A stretch of 64,000 bases of DNA, from the NCBI GenBank assembly GCA_004194705.1, contig SADC01001376.1:1-64000 (forward strand). The letters are read 5' to 3'. Shown piece after piece: positions 54,077 to 64,000 of the stretch (position 1 is the first letter of the stretch; every line of letters starts with the position of its first letter). Made by a program: the position numbers and the translations under genes. The DNA is from Ditylenchus dipsaci (Eukaryota > Nematoda > Chromadorea > Rhabditida > Anguinidae). Below the pieces are notes generated by a model that was not told the origin of the DNA, ran no database searches, and worked only from the letters and a program-made list of their open reading frames with translations.

Positions 54077-54545
54077 CAGTGTTTGGACCTCGTACTCGTA
54101 CTTCGTACTCGTACTCGTACACGTACTCGTAGTACGAGTACGAGTACGAAGTACGAGAAGAAATTTTAGAAGTACGAAGTACGAGTACGAGGTACGAACT
54201 AAAATACAAATATTTATAAATCACAAAGCAAATACTGGCGCTTTACCACTAAAAAGCCGAATCTTAATGTCTTTTCATGAAAAAGACATCGCAAAATATT
54301 TTTTTCAAATTTTTCCCTGAATATCTAATCCGTTTTTATACAAAGTAGGAGTACGAAGTACGAGCAAAAAATTTTGTGGTACGAGGTACGAGTACGAAGT
54401 ACGAGAAGAAATTTTAGAGGTACGAGGTACGAGTACGATGTACGAGCTTAATTTTCGTTGTACGATGTACGAGTACGAAGTACGACGGTTAGAATTTAGC
54501 GGTACGAAGTACGAGTACGACCCTTTTCTGAAAGTCCAAACACTG
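54077..54545. mobile_element. hAT-like MITE with GTACGAGTAC motif
   Basis: Ends CAGTGTTTGGACCTCGTAC and, inverted, CAGTGTTTGGACTTTCAG, flanked by CTTATGGC at 54069-54076 and 54546-54553 (perfect 8-bp duplication). The arms are long runs of GTACGAGTACGAAGTACGAG and complement. Confidence 0.9.
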
Positions 54546-54639
54546 CTTATGGCCTGCCTCTCGTTTCTTGTCAATCTGTCAACGTTGCAAAAATCGACTG
54601 TTAAAATGAGATATTTCATCTATACAATATGAGCATTAT

Positions 54640-54711
54640 TACCAGCGTAATGCAGGGGATGTGATCCAAGCTCTATTTTTAAATGTCGCAGGTTCGACTC
54701 GCAGTAAAGCA
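54640..54711 (+). repeat. tRNA-like module, left arm
   Basis: ACCAGCGTAATGCAGGGGAT, then GTGATCC, then the B-box-like GGTTCGACTCG and AGTAAAGC. The same module, better preserved, is inverted at 54981-55053. Confidence 0.5.
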
Positions 54712-54980
54712 CATTTCTAATTTTTGAATATTTTTTTTTCGGTTTTCACTCACTGTTTGTTTATTCCAAGTTTTTTACATACAAATGCCTATATTATTTC
54801 AGTTTTTCAAAGAAATCAATTTTCTTAAAGATGTTATGCAGGAGTGTGAAATGAATTCATATAATCACTTCTCGTTCGTTTTCGTTCTTTTTGCCGTCAG
54901 TATTTTTGCTTTGCTAATCACCTAAATGAATACTCAATAAGGAAATACAAAACTAAAAAATATTCGAAAATAAAAAATGC

Positions 54981-55053
54981 GCTTTACCGGGGGTCGAACC
55001 TTCGACATTTAAACAAAGAGCCTGGACCACATCCACTGCATCACGTTGGTAAC
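54981..55053 (-). repeat. tRNA-like module, right arm
   Basis: Minus strand: GTTACCAACGTGATGCAGTGG, ATGTGGTCC, then GGTTCGACCCCCGGTAA. An A box (TGATGCAGTGG), a B box (GGTTCGACCCC) and a partial acceptor pairing TTACC/GGTAA are visible, but there is no convincing anticodon arm. Confidence 0.5.
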
Positions 55054-55374
55054 GAATAATAGAAAATATCTCATTTTTAAAGTCGATTTTCGCAACGTTG
55101 ACAGATCGAAGGGAAAATTGGCAAGCGCGTCAATGACTTCAAATGGTGTATGAAGTTTGTCTGAACGTCACCTTAAGTTCGTGCGTTTTCCGTGTGAGAT
55201 TTTTAAGTTTTTGCAAGTATTGTATTTTAAAAACATGTATTTAGAAGACTTTTTATGTTGAAGAAAACCTTGTTACCTCATTTTTCAACCCAGTTTTTCT
55301 TTTCGAATCATCGTTTTTCCTGACTATTTCTGACCAACTTTAATTTTGGTCAACGTATTTTTTCATCGAAAATT

Positions 55375-55775
55375 TTTGTGTTCGTTCCCGCTGAGGGTCC
55401 GACACTTTTTTAACCTCTGTTTTCGACGACTTTTGTCAGTTGTTTTCGGCTAGTCTAGTTCAAAGTATCGCAATGTGTCCGACTTTGTTGGCCATTTATG
55501 TAAATGACAGCAGTTTCGCCGAAATGACCCGCGGCTGTAGCCATAACGATCACTATTTTATTAATTTGGTGATGCTTATGTCGAGAGCAGCGGCTCTTCT
55601 CGGTGTTGACTCTTGAGATTTACATGAACCACCGGCGAAATAAGAATTCTTGCGATACTGTTGACTAGACTAGCCGATCATAGTTGGCAAAACCCTTCAA
55701 AGACAGAAGTGAAAAAGTGTCGGACACTAGGCGGGAACGAACTTTTTGGGCGGTCACTATAAAAATTGTTAACTG
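55375..55775. mobile_element. Foldback MITE (GTGTCGGAC...), TA at right end
   Basis: GTTCGTTCCCGCTGAGGGTC at the left pairs with GACACTAGGCGGGAACGAAC at the right; CTAGTCTAGT-type words pair further in. It ends AACTG followed by TA. One arm is also found at 1800-1990. Confidence 0.65.
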
Positions 55776-55819
55776 TATCCAATAAGCTGTGGAATTTTAT
55801 ACTGTCCTTATAACGCCTA

Positions 55820-55831
55820 ACATTTTTTTAG
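55820..55831 (+). promoter_or_regulatory. Putative trans-splice acceptor of the SRT gene
   Basis: CATTTTTTTAG ends 30 bases before the ATG at 55861. Confidence 0.35.
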
Positions 55832-55860
55832 ATAAATTTTTCATTTATCACATTCACAAT

Positions 55861-58800
55861 ATGGAATTGTACCTCTTCCGCCACGCAGAATACCGTCAAC
55901 TGTACAATTGCAGCCTGTACAGCATTGATCAAGTGCCATTGAAAGAGCGTCAGCACATTTTCCTGGGAATCATTTTCATAATTTTCACTATTTTTTCAAT
56001 GGTAATCAAAAAAAGTTAGCAGAAATATTTTCCATATTGTTTCAGACCTTTTACATTCCCTGTATATTTGCTCTTGGGAAAAGATTGAAACAAAGCTGCT
56101 ACAAATTTTTGTTTTTTCTTGGTATTATTGACATATTTTGTTTGCCTATTTGCGGATTTATGACTGGATATTTTGCTATTACCGGCGTCGTTTTTTGCTC
56201 TTATCCTACTTTTATATTTTTTGCAGGTTGATATTTTTGGATTGCATTAAATTGTTCGAGAAATTTTTTGAGCAAGTTTAAAATGTGTCTTCTTTTTAAA
56301 GACCATGGATTCTGAGCGCAGTGGCAAAACTAAAATATGAACAAGCTGGGCACATTTCTTTTTTGTCTCAAATATGTCGAGCCATACCAAAAAGTACAGT
56401 TTGAGACCAAAGGATAGTGTCCCTCTCCAATTCAAAGCTAGCAAAAACCATGAATTTTAAAGGTAAAAATTGCCTTCTAGTTTTTCATGCGCCTTTTTTT
56501 GGTTAAAAGTGCTTGCTTTTTATCTAAAAATAGCATTTTTAAATGTGCGTTTATGTTCGTTTTGGCTTAAAATATCCTAAAATAGCCTTTTTTTTGTCCG
56601 ATGAAAAGAATATTGTTGAAACCAAAAGAAGGAAGGAAATTTTCAGCCAGAAAAAAAAGAAATTTTTTATTGAAAAGTATTCATGGCATTGTATGAATAA
56701 ATTCTAAAATTACAAGATCAACAAGTTTAAAAGTGCTTTTTGTATTTTAATTCGCTTTTTTATACTCTCACTCACATTTACACAAAATGTAAATAATAAT
56801 TACATAACAAATACATAAAAACACGAGATTTTGCAGTTCTTGAAAAAAAGTTAGCCAAAATGTATTTACGTCTACTGTTTTCATAAAATGATGTGCAAAA
56901 TTTTTAAATTTTCAAAATATACAGCTTTTTATGACTGTGAAAAATGGCTATTCACTAAGGCTCCCAAATGTTCTTATTTATAATATTTTTTTCTTATTTC
57001 AAGATTACAAATGGAATTTTTTGTCAAAAAACTTTTTTTATCAGCAAAAGAGAAATAAGCATTAGACTAAACAGCGAATTATTACGAAATACCCTATAAT
57101 GTTCCTTTCAAAAAAAAATTTTTATTTTCTTAAAAAATCTGGGAGGCCCGCCTTCTTCATATTTTTTAACGACCAATTCTTCAACCTGATAACTCTTCCA
57201 CCAGACTGAGCTTTACTTTCTAGGGTTTCTGTCCATCTTTCATTGTTGGACGTCAAGCAAGTAATATGTCATTCGAAACTTGAAATTCAATTCTATCTTT
57301 TTTCAATCTTCAAGCAGAAGATTTGCAGTTTTTTTAACAACAGATTCCAAAGTTTTTGAAAAATCAGCGGAACATACCGTTTTCAGGGACTTTTGCGACC
57401 TGTTTTTAAAAAATTTGCAAATACGGCGGCTCGAAGCTTGAAAAAATTTTCAACTTTCAAATGAAATATCAAAGTCGATCAGAAAAAGATGGACGAAAAC
57501 CCTTAAAAGTAAAAACTAGTCTGGTTGAAGAATTGGTTGGTCAAAGAATCGGCAGTTTTAACGTGTGATCCGAAAGTTCCTGCCGACTTTTCTAGCTCAT
57601 TTCTAGCAGCGGAATTCATTTCATATTGTAAAACCGGATATACACTTTTGTAGCACAACTTTTTATTTTTTTCTAAGATAATGTGCAGAGCCAAAAAATG
57701 TGAAGTTTAATACAATTTTTTTCCCGTTGCCTGCTTCACTGAAGCCCTCCTCCTTTACCTTAAAACCGCTACTCGGTTGACTCACCCCCTTCCCACTCAA
57801 TAACTTTTAAGACTCAGAAATTGGACTCATCCCTTAGGCTTTGGCCCTTTGCCTAAGGCTCAGGGCGAAAATATTACAAATTTCAGCTGTTTCTAGAAAA
57901 AAAAGTATGGTTCCGGGTACCCTTAACAATTATTTGGGAAAAGGGGTTTTTCAAGGACGGGGGAGGTTTAACGGGTTGCCTAAACTTGCGGACAATATTT
58001 TGTGGATGCGTGTTTCCGGACGTGATTATTGCGGACAAAGCTTTGCGGATGAGGTTTCCGCCTCAACTTTTGCGGATCAAATCTTGCAGACGCAAGATTT
58101 GCGGACGAACATTTACGGACGAAGACTTGCGGACAAAGATTTGCGGACGAGAATTTGCGAACTTCATATAAGCATCGCCTGAGTCACAGGTTCGACTAAC
58201 TTAGTTTTTAATGCTGTCATCCTTCACTCCGGCTTGAGATACCTTCTTTTTTCTGCTTCTTTTCTGCCAAATTTCGGTTTATCCGCAAAAGTCGGTCCGC
58301 AAATGTTCGTCCGCAAATGTTGCATCCATAAAATTTGGTCCGCAAGCCTGGCCAATCCGGTTTAATTAGCTAGCGATCTAATTTTTTGAAGCAAATTTTT
58401 TTCATCTCCCTTATTTAATCCTTAAAAAATACGACTTTTTGTGTTAATTTACAAAAAAATATTTTCATTTATTTTACGAATTTTTTCGAATTGGTCATAC
58501 AAAGACCAAATATGACTATGACTTATTTTCAGGCATATTAGCTTCACGTAAAACAATCTTTGAAATCAAATTACACATAATGAATATTTAATAATCAAAA
58601 TTTAGTTTTTTGGATAGTTGAGAGTATAACTGCTGTTATACTTGCATTTAGCAGATGTTGCGAAGTTATTTCACCTCGCTTTAGCGGCAGGCTTTTTAAT
58701 GGACAAAAAAGTTGGTGGTGGATTTCTATGGCTTTTCTTTATGGTCTTTTATATGTGACCTTCAACAAGCCAATAGTTTTCAGCGGAGTCTCAGTAGCCT

Positions 58801-60859
58801 GGTTTTCTTTCCTCATTTAGGCTATATTGAGGATGTTGGAAAAGTAAAGTTGTCTGGAATGCACAATTGTGCACTCACTTCAAATTGCCCCAAATCATAT
58901 TTTTTACACGTGTTAGCATCTAAAACTGAAAAAAATAATAATAATTTTTTCAATGCGCGGTCGACCATTTTTAGAAAAAAAAAATTCGACCGAAATTTGA
59001 CTTTCCACATTGGGAGACCAAGGTAAATTACTTGAAGAGGGTACTGAATGTCTTATTAATTTTTAACCTTTTTTTGCACTGGAGCAAGACTAAAAGAGAC
59101 TCTTTACGCACAGAATTGTTTAAGCGCCGGCTCAGCACCAGTATTAGCTCGGCGCTTCAAGTCGGCGCTCCGCCGACTTTAAGATAAGCGGCGGCGACTC
59201 CGCCGACAAAAATTTAATCGCCGTGACATTTAAATGCTTCTCGGAGTCATTCAAGAATAAAAAATCAGCTAAAAACTGCCGTCTTTGGGATAATTTTCGG
59301 CGCCTTATAAGCCGGTTAAGCGTCGGCGCATGGTGGCAGAAAATTTTATTTTTCAAAGATGGCCAACCGCGCCCTAAAAACATGTTCTATGCACATTTTA
59401 GATACTAAATAATTTGGAGACATTTAGAGCCAGTTCGTTATATTGCAGTTTAGCCGTAAAGTTGTATGATCTGATACAGAAATTACCCTTATTGAATTTT
59501 AGTATGGAAGTGAATGGGTTATATACCATGACATTATCGTCTGTTTCTCTATTTGTGCGCTTTATGGTCTATTTATCATAATATTTTTCACAAAATATTA
59601 TTTGAAAAAAGACTCTCGCATACTAACTACAAACAATACATCTGCTCAAAAAATGGTAAATATTTTTGCAGATAAACTTTAAAATTGTGACTTTGTCTAA
59701 GAACAGTTTTCCAAAGAAATCGTAATGAAATATTCAAAAAAGCCCTTTTATCACACAGAAGCACAAATGCATGCTTTAACCAGTGCTGTAAATTTTAAAG
59801 TTTTGTACACACTCAGTCCAAATACTATATAAAGACTCCCTTCAAAAATTTGAAAGGCGCCAATTTGAATTTTAAAATTTTACCTTAAATCTCCTGTACC
59901 AACAAAAATAGACTGGACGTAGGTTCAAGCGCGCTCTAGGTTATATACTAGAAAAAATCGTAGGATAATGGACTTTGTGGTCTAGTGAATAGCAATTCAA
60001 CGGTCAACAAGATAGTCGATGGTTCGATTTCACTTACTGGGTTGTTGAACATTTTCTTAGCCTTCCTAGAAATCAATTTTTACAAACTTCATCGCAAATC
60101 TGATATTTATGACTAATAATATTTTTTCATCACCAGATTTGGAATTTGAAAAAAATAAAATAAAAAAAAATCGGCGCTACTGGAATATACCCCTCCCAAA
60201 AAGCGCTACTAAAATATACCCCACCCAATAGCTGTGGCTTAGGCGAAGGCCCGTATGCTAAGGTTTAGGCATAGAGCCCGGTCATTACTAACAAGGACCT
60301 TTGTACAACTTTTCTTGGCCAAACACACAATGTGTGCCCTCCAAAAAATGCAAGAAATTCTCTCAATCACGGCGTATTTGCAAATAGCGCCAAAATACGG
60401 TATCTTTTTTTTGCTAATAGCCAAAATATTGCATGTCTAGTGAAACCTAGGATCTCATTTTTTCGCACTAGGTTGAAAAAAAACAAGCGGGAGCCGGGCA
60501 AAAACGGTAGTTAATTGTTGACTGAACTCTTTCCAGGCTTTTTTCCAAGCCTTGGTGATCGCCTGTGTAAATGCTGTGTGCTCAGGAGTTTACAATTATA
60601 TGCAAGTGTTTCCAGTTAGTGAAACAGTGGTTTTGGTGGCTTCTTTTTCTTGGGTGATGTGTCATGGTAAGCCAGCTCTTTTTTTTTAAGGTGAACTTTC
60701 TCAACTTCAGGCACACCTCCAATCCTCTTCATAACAGTCAACAAAACTTTGAGACAGGATTGTATTCAAATTATTAAGAGTATGTTGAAGAAGAAGAAAC
60801 AGACTAATATAGTAACTATTGTTCTTTCTACGAATGGTCACAAAACTCAAACAATTTAA
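55861..60859 (+). CDS. SRT-family serpentine chemoreceptor, one frame slip
   Basis: A seven-helix receptor of the nematode SRT class (7TM_GPCR_Srt), acting in chemosensory neurons. Six exons: 55861-56001, 56046-56226, 58606-58843, 59503-59655, 60537-60666, 60711-60859, about 330 residues, the usual length. Diagnostic pieces: QLYNCSLYSIDQVPLKERQH, FYIPCIFALGKRLKQSCYKF, LFFLGIIDIFCLPICGFMTG, VVFCSYPTFIFFAG, ITAVILAFSRCCEVI, FNKPIVFSGVSVAWF, PHLGYIEDVGK, VYNYMQVFPVSE, WVMCHGTPPILF. The start is the ATG before MELYLF. Phases agree at all junctions. One base slips at about 58806-58811 (between AWF and PHLG), and exon 3 starts a few residues short of the usual GLG.W. So either a near-intact receptor with an assembly indel or a young pseudogene. 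AATAAA follows at about 60881. Confidence 0.85.
56227..58605. other. 2.4-kb intron 2 of the SRT gene
   Basis: Contains a loose foldback at 57175-57560 (CTTCAACCTGATAACTC... / ...GGTTGAAGAATTGG) and GCGGAC repeats at 57985-58345. No exon: flanking phases match. Confidence 0.5.
57985..58345. repeat. Tandem TTGCGGACGAA repeat, folding back
   Basis: About ten TTGCGGAC(A/G)AA units (57985-58160), then complementary TCCGCAAATGTTCGTCCGCA units (58265-58345), with a B-box-like GGTTCGACTAAC between at 58188. Confidence 0.7.
58960..59400. repeat. Foldback related to the 61-62 kb repeat
   Basis: GCGCGGTCGACCATTTTTAG (58955) and GGCCAACCGCGCCCTAAAAA (59362) are inverted counterparts; a GGCGCTCCGCCGACT segment in the centre folds too. 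It lies in SRT intron 3. Confidence 0.55.
59656..60536. other. Intron 4 of the SRT gene
   Basis: Holds a tRNA-like module (59970-60041: GTGGTCTAGTGAATAGCA ... GGTTCGATTTC) and TTAGGC-like words (GGCTTAGGCG at 60236). No exon. Confidence 0.45.
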
Positions 60860-60931
60860 AAATCAGCACATCTGAATTTTTAATAAAACCAGATTTGTAT
60901 TTATAGACACTAATTACTAATGACTTTTTCA

Positions 60932-61046
60932 CAATTTTGCAGCTCTTAACACTCTGCCTCCCATGCGTAGTAATTGCCAGAATGGACTCAGAATTTCTCG
61001 CTGAATACGATAAAGCAAAAAATTTAAAAAAAAGTTGGTATGAGAT
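60932..61046 (+). CDS. Candidate exon of an unrecognised protein
   Basis: After an acceptor CACAATTTTGCAG the frame reads LLTLCLPCVVIARMDSEFLA, EYDKAKNLKKSWYEM, with a possible donor ATG/GTGAAA at 61046; the frame stays open to 61107 (PPPESRLFLVT). It looks like the tail of a signal peptide plus a charged chain. It lies only 70 bp after the SRT stop and just before a large foldback. No first exon with ATG was found. It could be a neighbouring gene cut by the repeat, or chance. Confidence 0.35.
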
Positions 61047-61112
61047 GGTGAAACCCCCTCCTGAAAGTAGGCTGTTTTTGGTCACCCTCAACCACCTAAA
61101 ATTTTGAGAAAT

Positions 61113-62150
61113 TTTGAGGCTAAAGTCCATTATACCGATGCTCCGGAAATCGGGGTTAACCATTCTTAAGGCAGTTTTAGCCCCTGAAAACGATAGAAAA
61201 CGTGTTTTTAGGGCGCGGTCGACACTTTTTAGAAAAAAATTTAAAAATTTTTTTTACCAAAAATTGATTTTTTTTTGCCTTGGTCCCCCCTGTGATGCCT
61301 TACTTTTTTGTTTAAACTACAGCCTTGCGACCGTTAGGCTTAGGCTTAGTCATTAGGCTTAGGATATAAAAAAGCTGTGTGAGCCCTATCCCGGACATGT
61401 CAACTCCCGGGCTTTCTTTTTCAAGCAGCGTATAGCCGTTAGGCTTAGGCTTAGGCTTAGGATATAAAAAGCTGTGTGAGCCCTATCCCGGACATGTCAA
61501 CTCCCGGGCTTTCTTTTCAAGCAGCGTATAGCCGTTAGGCTTAGGCTTAGGCTTAGGATATAAAAAAGCTGTGTGAGCCCTATCCCGGACATGTCAACTC
61601 CCGGGCTTTCTTTTTCAAGCAGCGTATAGCCGTTAGGCTTAGGCTTAGGCTTAGGCTTAGGCTTAGGATATAAAAAAGCTGTGTGAGCCCTATCCCGGAC
61701 ATGTCAACTCCCGGGCTTTCTTTTTCAAGCAGCGTATAGCCGTTAGGCTTAGGCTTAGGCTTAGGATATAAAAAAGCTGTGTGAGCCCTATCCCGGACAT
61801 GTCAACTCCCGGCTTTCTTTTTCAAGCAGCGTATAGCCGTTAGGCTTAGGCTTAGGCTTAGGATATAAAAAAGCTGTGTGAGCCCTATCCCGGACATGTC
61901 AACTCCCGGGCTTTCTTTTTCAAGCTGCGTACAGCCTGGAGATGAGTGCGAGAGAAAAATTTTTTCCGATTTTTTGCATCACAGGGGGACCAAGGCAAAA
62001 AAAATCAATTTTGGTAAAAAAAAATTTTTAAATTTTTTTCTAAAAAGTGTCGACCGCGCCCTAAAAACACGTTTTCTATCGTTTTCAGGGCTAAAACTGC
62101 CTTAAGAATGGTTAAACCCGATTTCCGGAGCATCGGTATAATGGACTCCG
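61113..62150. repeat. Foldback with a TTAGGC-bearing minisatellite core
   Basis: Arms about 61113-61290 and 61975-62150, nearly perfect complements (CGATGCTCCGGAAATCGGG left tip; CGCGGTCGACACTTTTTAG; TTTGCCTTGGTCCCCC at the inner edge). The core (61330-61935) is six units of about 95-110 bp, each with GTTAGGCTTAGGCTTAGG (three to six hexamers), GATATAAAAAAGCTGTGTG and CCCGGACATGTCAACTCCCG. Confidence 0.85.
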
Positions 62151-62399
62151 GCCAATTTTGATGCTAGTCACCGAAATTTCCATTTCACCTAGGCGTAAAA
62201 CCACTCAAAATATTAAGCTGTATCAGAGCTATCTGTTGAGCCCAAACTTGCATCAGAGTGATCACTTTTTCACAGAGAATTCACGATTTTCCCTCAAAGA
62301 TCCAGTTTCTGAATATCCTTGTTCTCGACACTAAAATGGCCAGAACTCTGCCTTCGAATCACTTCTAGCTAAATGATCAATAGAACACTAGAACACTTT

Positions 62400-63237
62400 T
62401 ACTACTAGTAAAATTTTATCCGGGTAAAATAGGGCCAGAAGCCCCGGGTAAAATGAGCCGATTTCGTGTGAAAGGGAAGATATTGAACATAGTTTTGTTG
62501 ACTGTGGTCTACTCCATAAATAAACTCTGGTATGCATACATTATTTATGCATCCAAAGTCACTTTTGAGTGATTTGTGTCTAAGGAATGTGGGTATGCGC
62601 ATCTCAACTCCAAGCAACCTAGCCCCTGCGCCCCCTTCGGCCCCCCTTTGTTAGAGATGCGCACACACGCATACCTGAGACATAATTATGAACATGACTC
62701 CTGATTAAAAATGCATTTAGAGAGTCTTTTTGCCCAGCTCCAGCAAGAAATGTGATAAATCACCTAAAAATGACCCTAATATACCCAAAAGAGACCATCT
62801 ACCCCCAAGGGGCGAATGGCAGATTTTTTTTACAAAATTTGATTTTTTTTATTTTCAAAGTTCTTATAAATGCTTCTCGTATCATGTTGTGCAGAACAAA
62901 TGAGTTCCGGGGGTTATTTGGGTCACTTTTCAAAAAATCCAAGCATAAAAAGAACTAAAGAAGCACCATCAAATTTTTTTTTCTGATTTTAATAATGAAA
63001 ATTTGATTTTGGAACCTATCTGTCAATTTTCGGCGGCTTTCATTTGGGTATATTAGGGTCGTTCTCAGGTGATTTATCACGTTTTATTGCTGGAGCTGGG
63101 CAAAAATAGTCTCTAAATGCAGTTTTGATCAAGAGTCATGCTCGGAATTATGTCTAAGGTAAGTGAGTGCACATCTCTATCTCCCTCTTCGGGGGCGCAG
63201 GGGGCTTGGTTGCTTGGGGTTGAAATGCGCACACTTA
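62400..63237. repeat. R1 family, large nested foldback
   Basis: R1 cores at 62500-62745 (TATGCATCCAAAGTCACTTT) and inverted at 63085-63237. GTGATAAATCACCTAAAAAT (62752) pairs with its complement near 63065-63085, around a TACCCAAAAGAGACC / TTGGGTATATTAGGGTC centre. Confidence 0.7.
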
Positions 63238-63839
63238 CAGGGTAGCCCAAAAAAACGTGAAAAATTCGAAAATTTTTGTCAAGGGCTTCCGCGCACCTTC
63301 TGAAATAATGATTTTTTGGTGCAAGCAAGGATGTTTAAATAACGGTTGTGAGGCCGAAACCAAGTCCTCTCATTCTGCCGTAGTCTTAGGTCTAGCTCTC
63401 GTAGCATGAGATTAACGTGGCTCGCTGCACAAGGCTAACTCACTAAGTGTTTGCTTCCCATATGCGTATGCTTGCCTTGAAGCTGACCTTATAACCTAAG
63501 AATGCAACCGTCCATCCTTGTTACACCGAATTCAATAAAAAATAAGAGAGGCATGATGAAATAAAGCAATAAATATAATAATTAATAATTTCAAGGGCTG
63601 TAACTGTCTAAACCAAACTTTTCAAAAAGTCTGAATTTGAACAGCAAATCATGACATATTTCCTCGAGTTTTTGTTATGATTAATGAAATATTTTTGCAC
63701 TAGCGCGTAGCCCTTCATCTCGGCTTGCAAAATAGCTATCGAACACTGCTGAATAATTTGAGAAATATATATAAATTCGAAAGTTTTAAACAAAACAGTG
63801 TTAATTTTGAAAAATTGCAGGTTATTTTGGGACACCCTG
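63238..63839. mobile_element. Element with conserved ~220-bp core, copy 2
   Basis: CAGGGTAGCCCAAAAAAACG left, TTTTGGGACACCCTG right. The core 63330-63540 is the inverted counterpart of 27960-28180. No ORF of note. Confidence 0.7.
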
Positions 63840-63854
63840 TTATTTATTTTGGGA

Positions 63855-64000
63855 CACCCCACATATCTGAGACACAAATCACTCGAAAATGATACTGGAT
63901 GCATAAAAAACATACGCGCAGTAGAGTTTATTTATGCGGTCGACCCCAGAAAGTAAAAACCTGTTCAAAATCTAGCATTTACCTAGATTTTGCTTAAAAA
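63855..64000. repeat. R1 family fragment at the window end
   Basis: ACACAAATCACTCGAAAATG, TGGATGCATAAAAAACATACG and TTATGCGGTCGACCCCAG are the R1 core on the minus strand; cut by the window edge. Confidence 0.55.

Larger units (their letters stand above)
53815..55215. repeat. Foldback with a tRNA-like module in each arm, two MITEs nested in the left arm
   Basis: CGAACTTAAGGTGCCATTCAG at 53850 (first 20 bases) pairs with CTGAACGTCACCTTAAGTTC at about 55160. GTCAACGTTGCAAAAATCGA at 54580 pairs with TCGATTTTCGCAACGTTGAC near 55090. The left arm is split by a TA-flanked MITE (53880-54045, right end TTCGACTG) and by the hAT-like MITE 54077-54545. Confidence 0.75.

Noticed and set aside
61330..61935. 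Possible true telomere or chromosome-fusion scar
   Set aside because: TTAGGC occurs only as 3-6 copies inside a larger repeating unit that is framed by inverted arms and unique-looking DNA; a telomere would be long pure hexamers.

Overview
The window is a piece of a nematode nuclear genome. Four things point there: an SRT-type serpentine chemoreceptor (55861-60859), a nematode-specific DB-module secreted protein (4650-6047, minus), TTTTCAG-type acceptors just upstream of start codons as expected for spliced-leader trans-splicing, and arrays carrying the nematode telomeric hexamer TTAGGC. The DNA is AT-rich, genes are sparse, and most of the window is transposon-derived, chiefly foldback or MITE-like inverted repeats nested in one another.

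Layout. 1-13 kb: a minus-strand terminal exon of unknown family (2732-2955), a possible cyclin-like relic (3787-4160), the DB-module gene, a broken pogo/Tigger transposon (8282-10379), two minus-strand exons of a possible transporter C-terminus (12425-12791) and a tRNA-His gene (13192-13263). 13-19 kb: dispersed repeats only, plus one weak exon candidate. 19.3-41.5 kb: one very large plus-strand gene of about 14 exons encoding a predicted type II membrane protein. It has an astacin metalloprotease fold in which every zinc ligand and the catalytic Glu are replaced, followed by a long Ser/His/Asn/Lys/Arg-rich repetitive tail and a short Cys-containing end. Its introns hold a MULE, a mariner derivative and dozens of MITEs. 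41.5-46 kb: nested foldbacks with clear 8- and 9-bp target-site duplications. 46.4-48.5 kb: a divergent Skp1-like gene. 49.2-49.9 kb: a Ser/Pro-rich acidic ORF with a KEN motif and one in-frame stop. 50-55.8 kb: nested foldbacks with tRNA-like modules. 55.9-60.9 kb: the SRT gene. 61-64 kb: a foldback whose core is a minisatellite with TTAGGC hexamers, then more repeats.

Common threads. Many unrelated element families share one architecture: inverted termini built from tandem copies of a 10-20 bp motif, a different motif in each family, with hAT-like (8 bp), MULE-like (9 bp) or TA duplications. Several genes (pseudo-astacin, SRT, Skp1-like, transposases) carry single-base frame breaks, some in homopolymer runs. 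Either the locus is decaying or the assembly has indel errors; the sequence alone cannot decide. Apart from the transposons and their own transposases, no operon-like or functional link between neighbours is evident.
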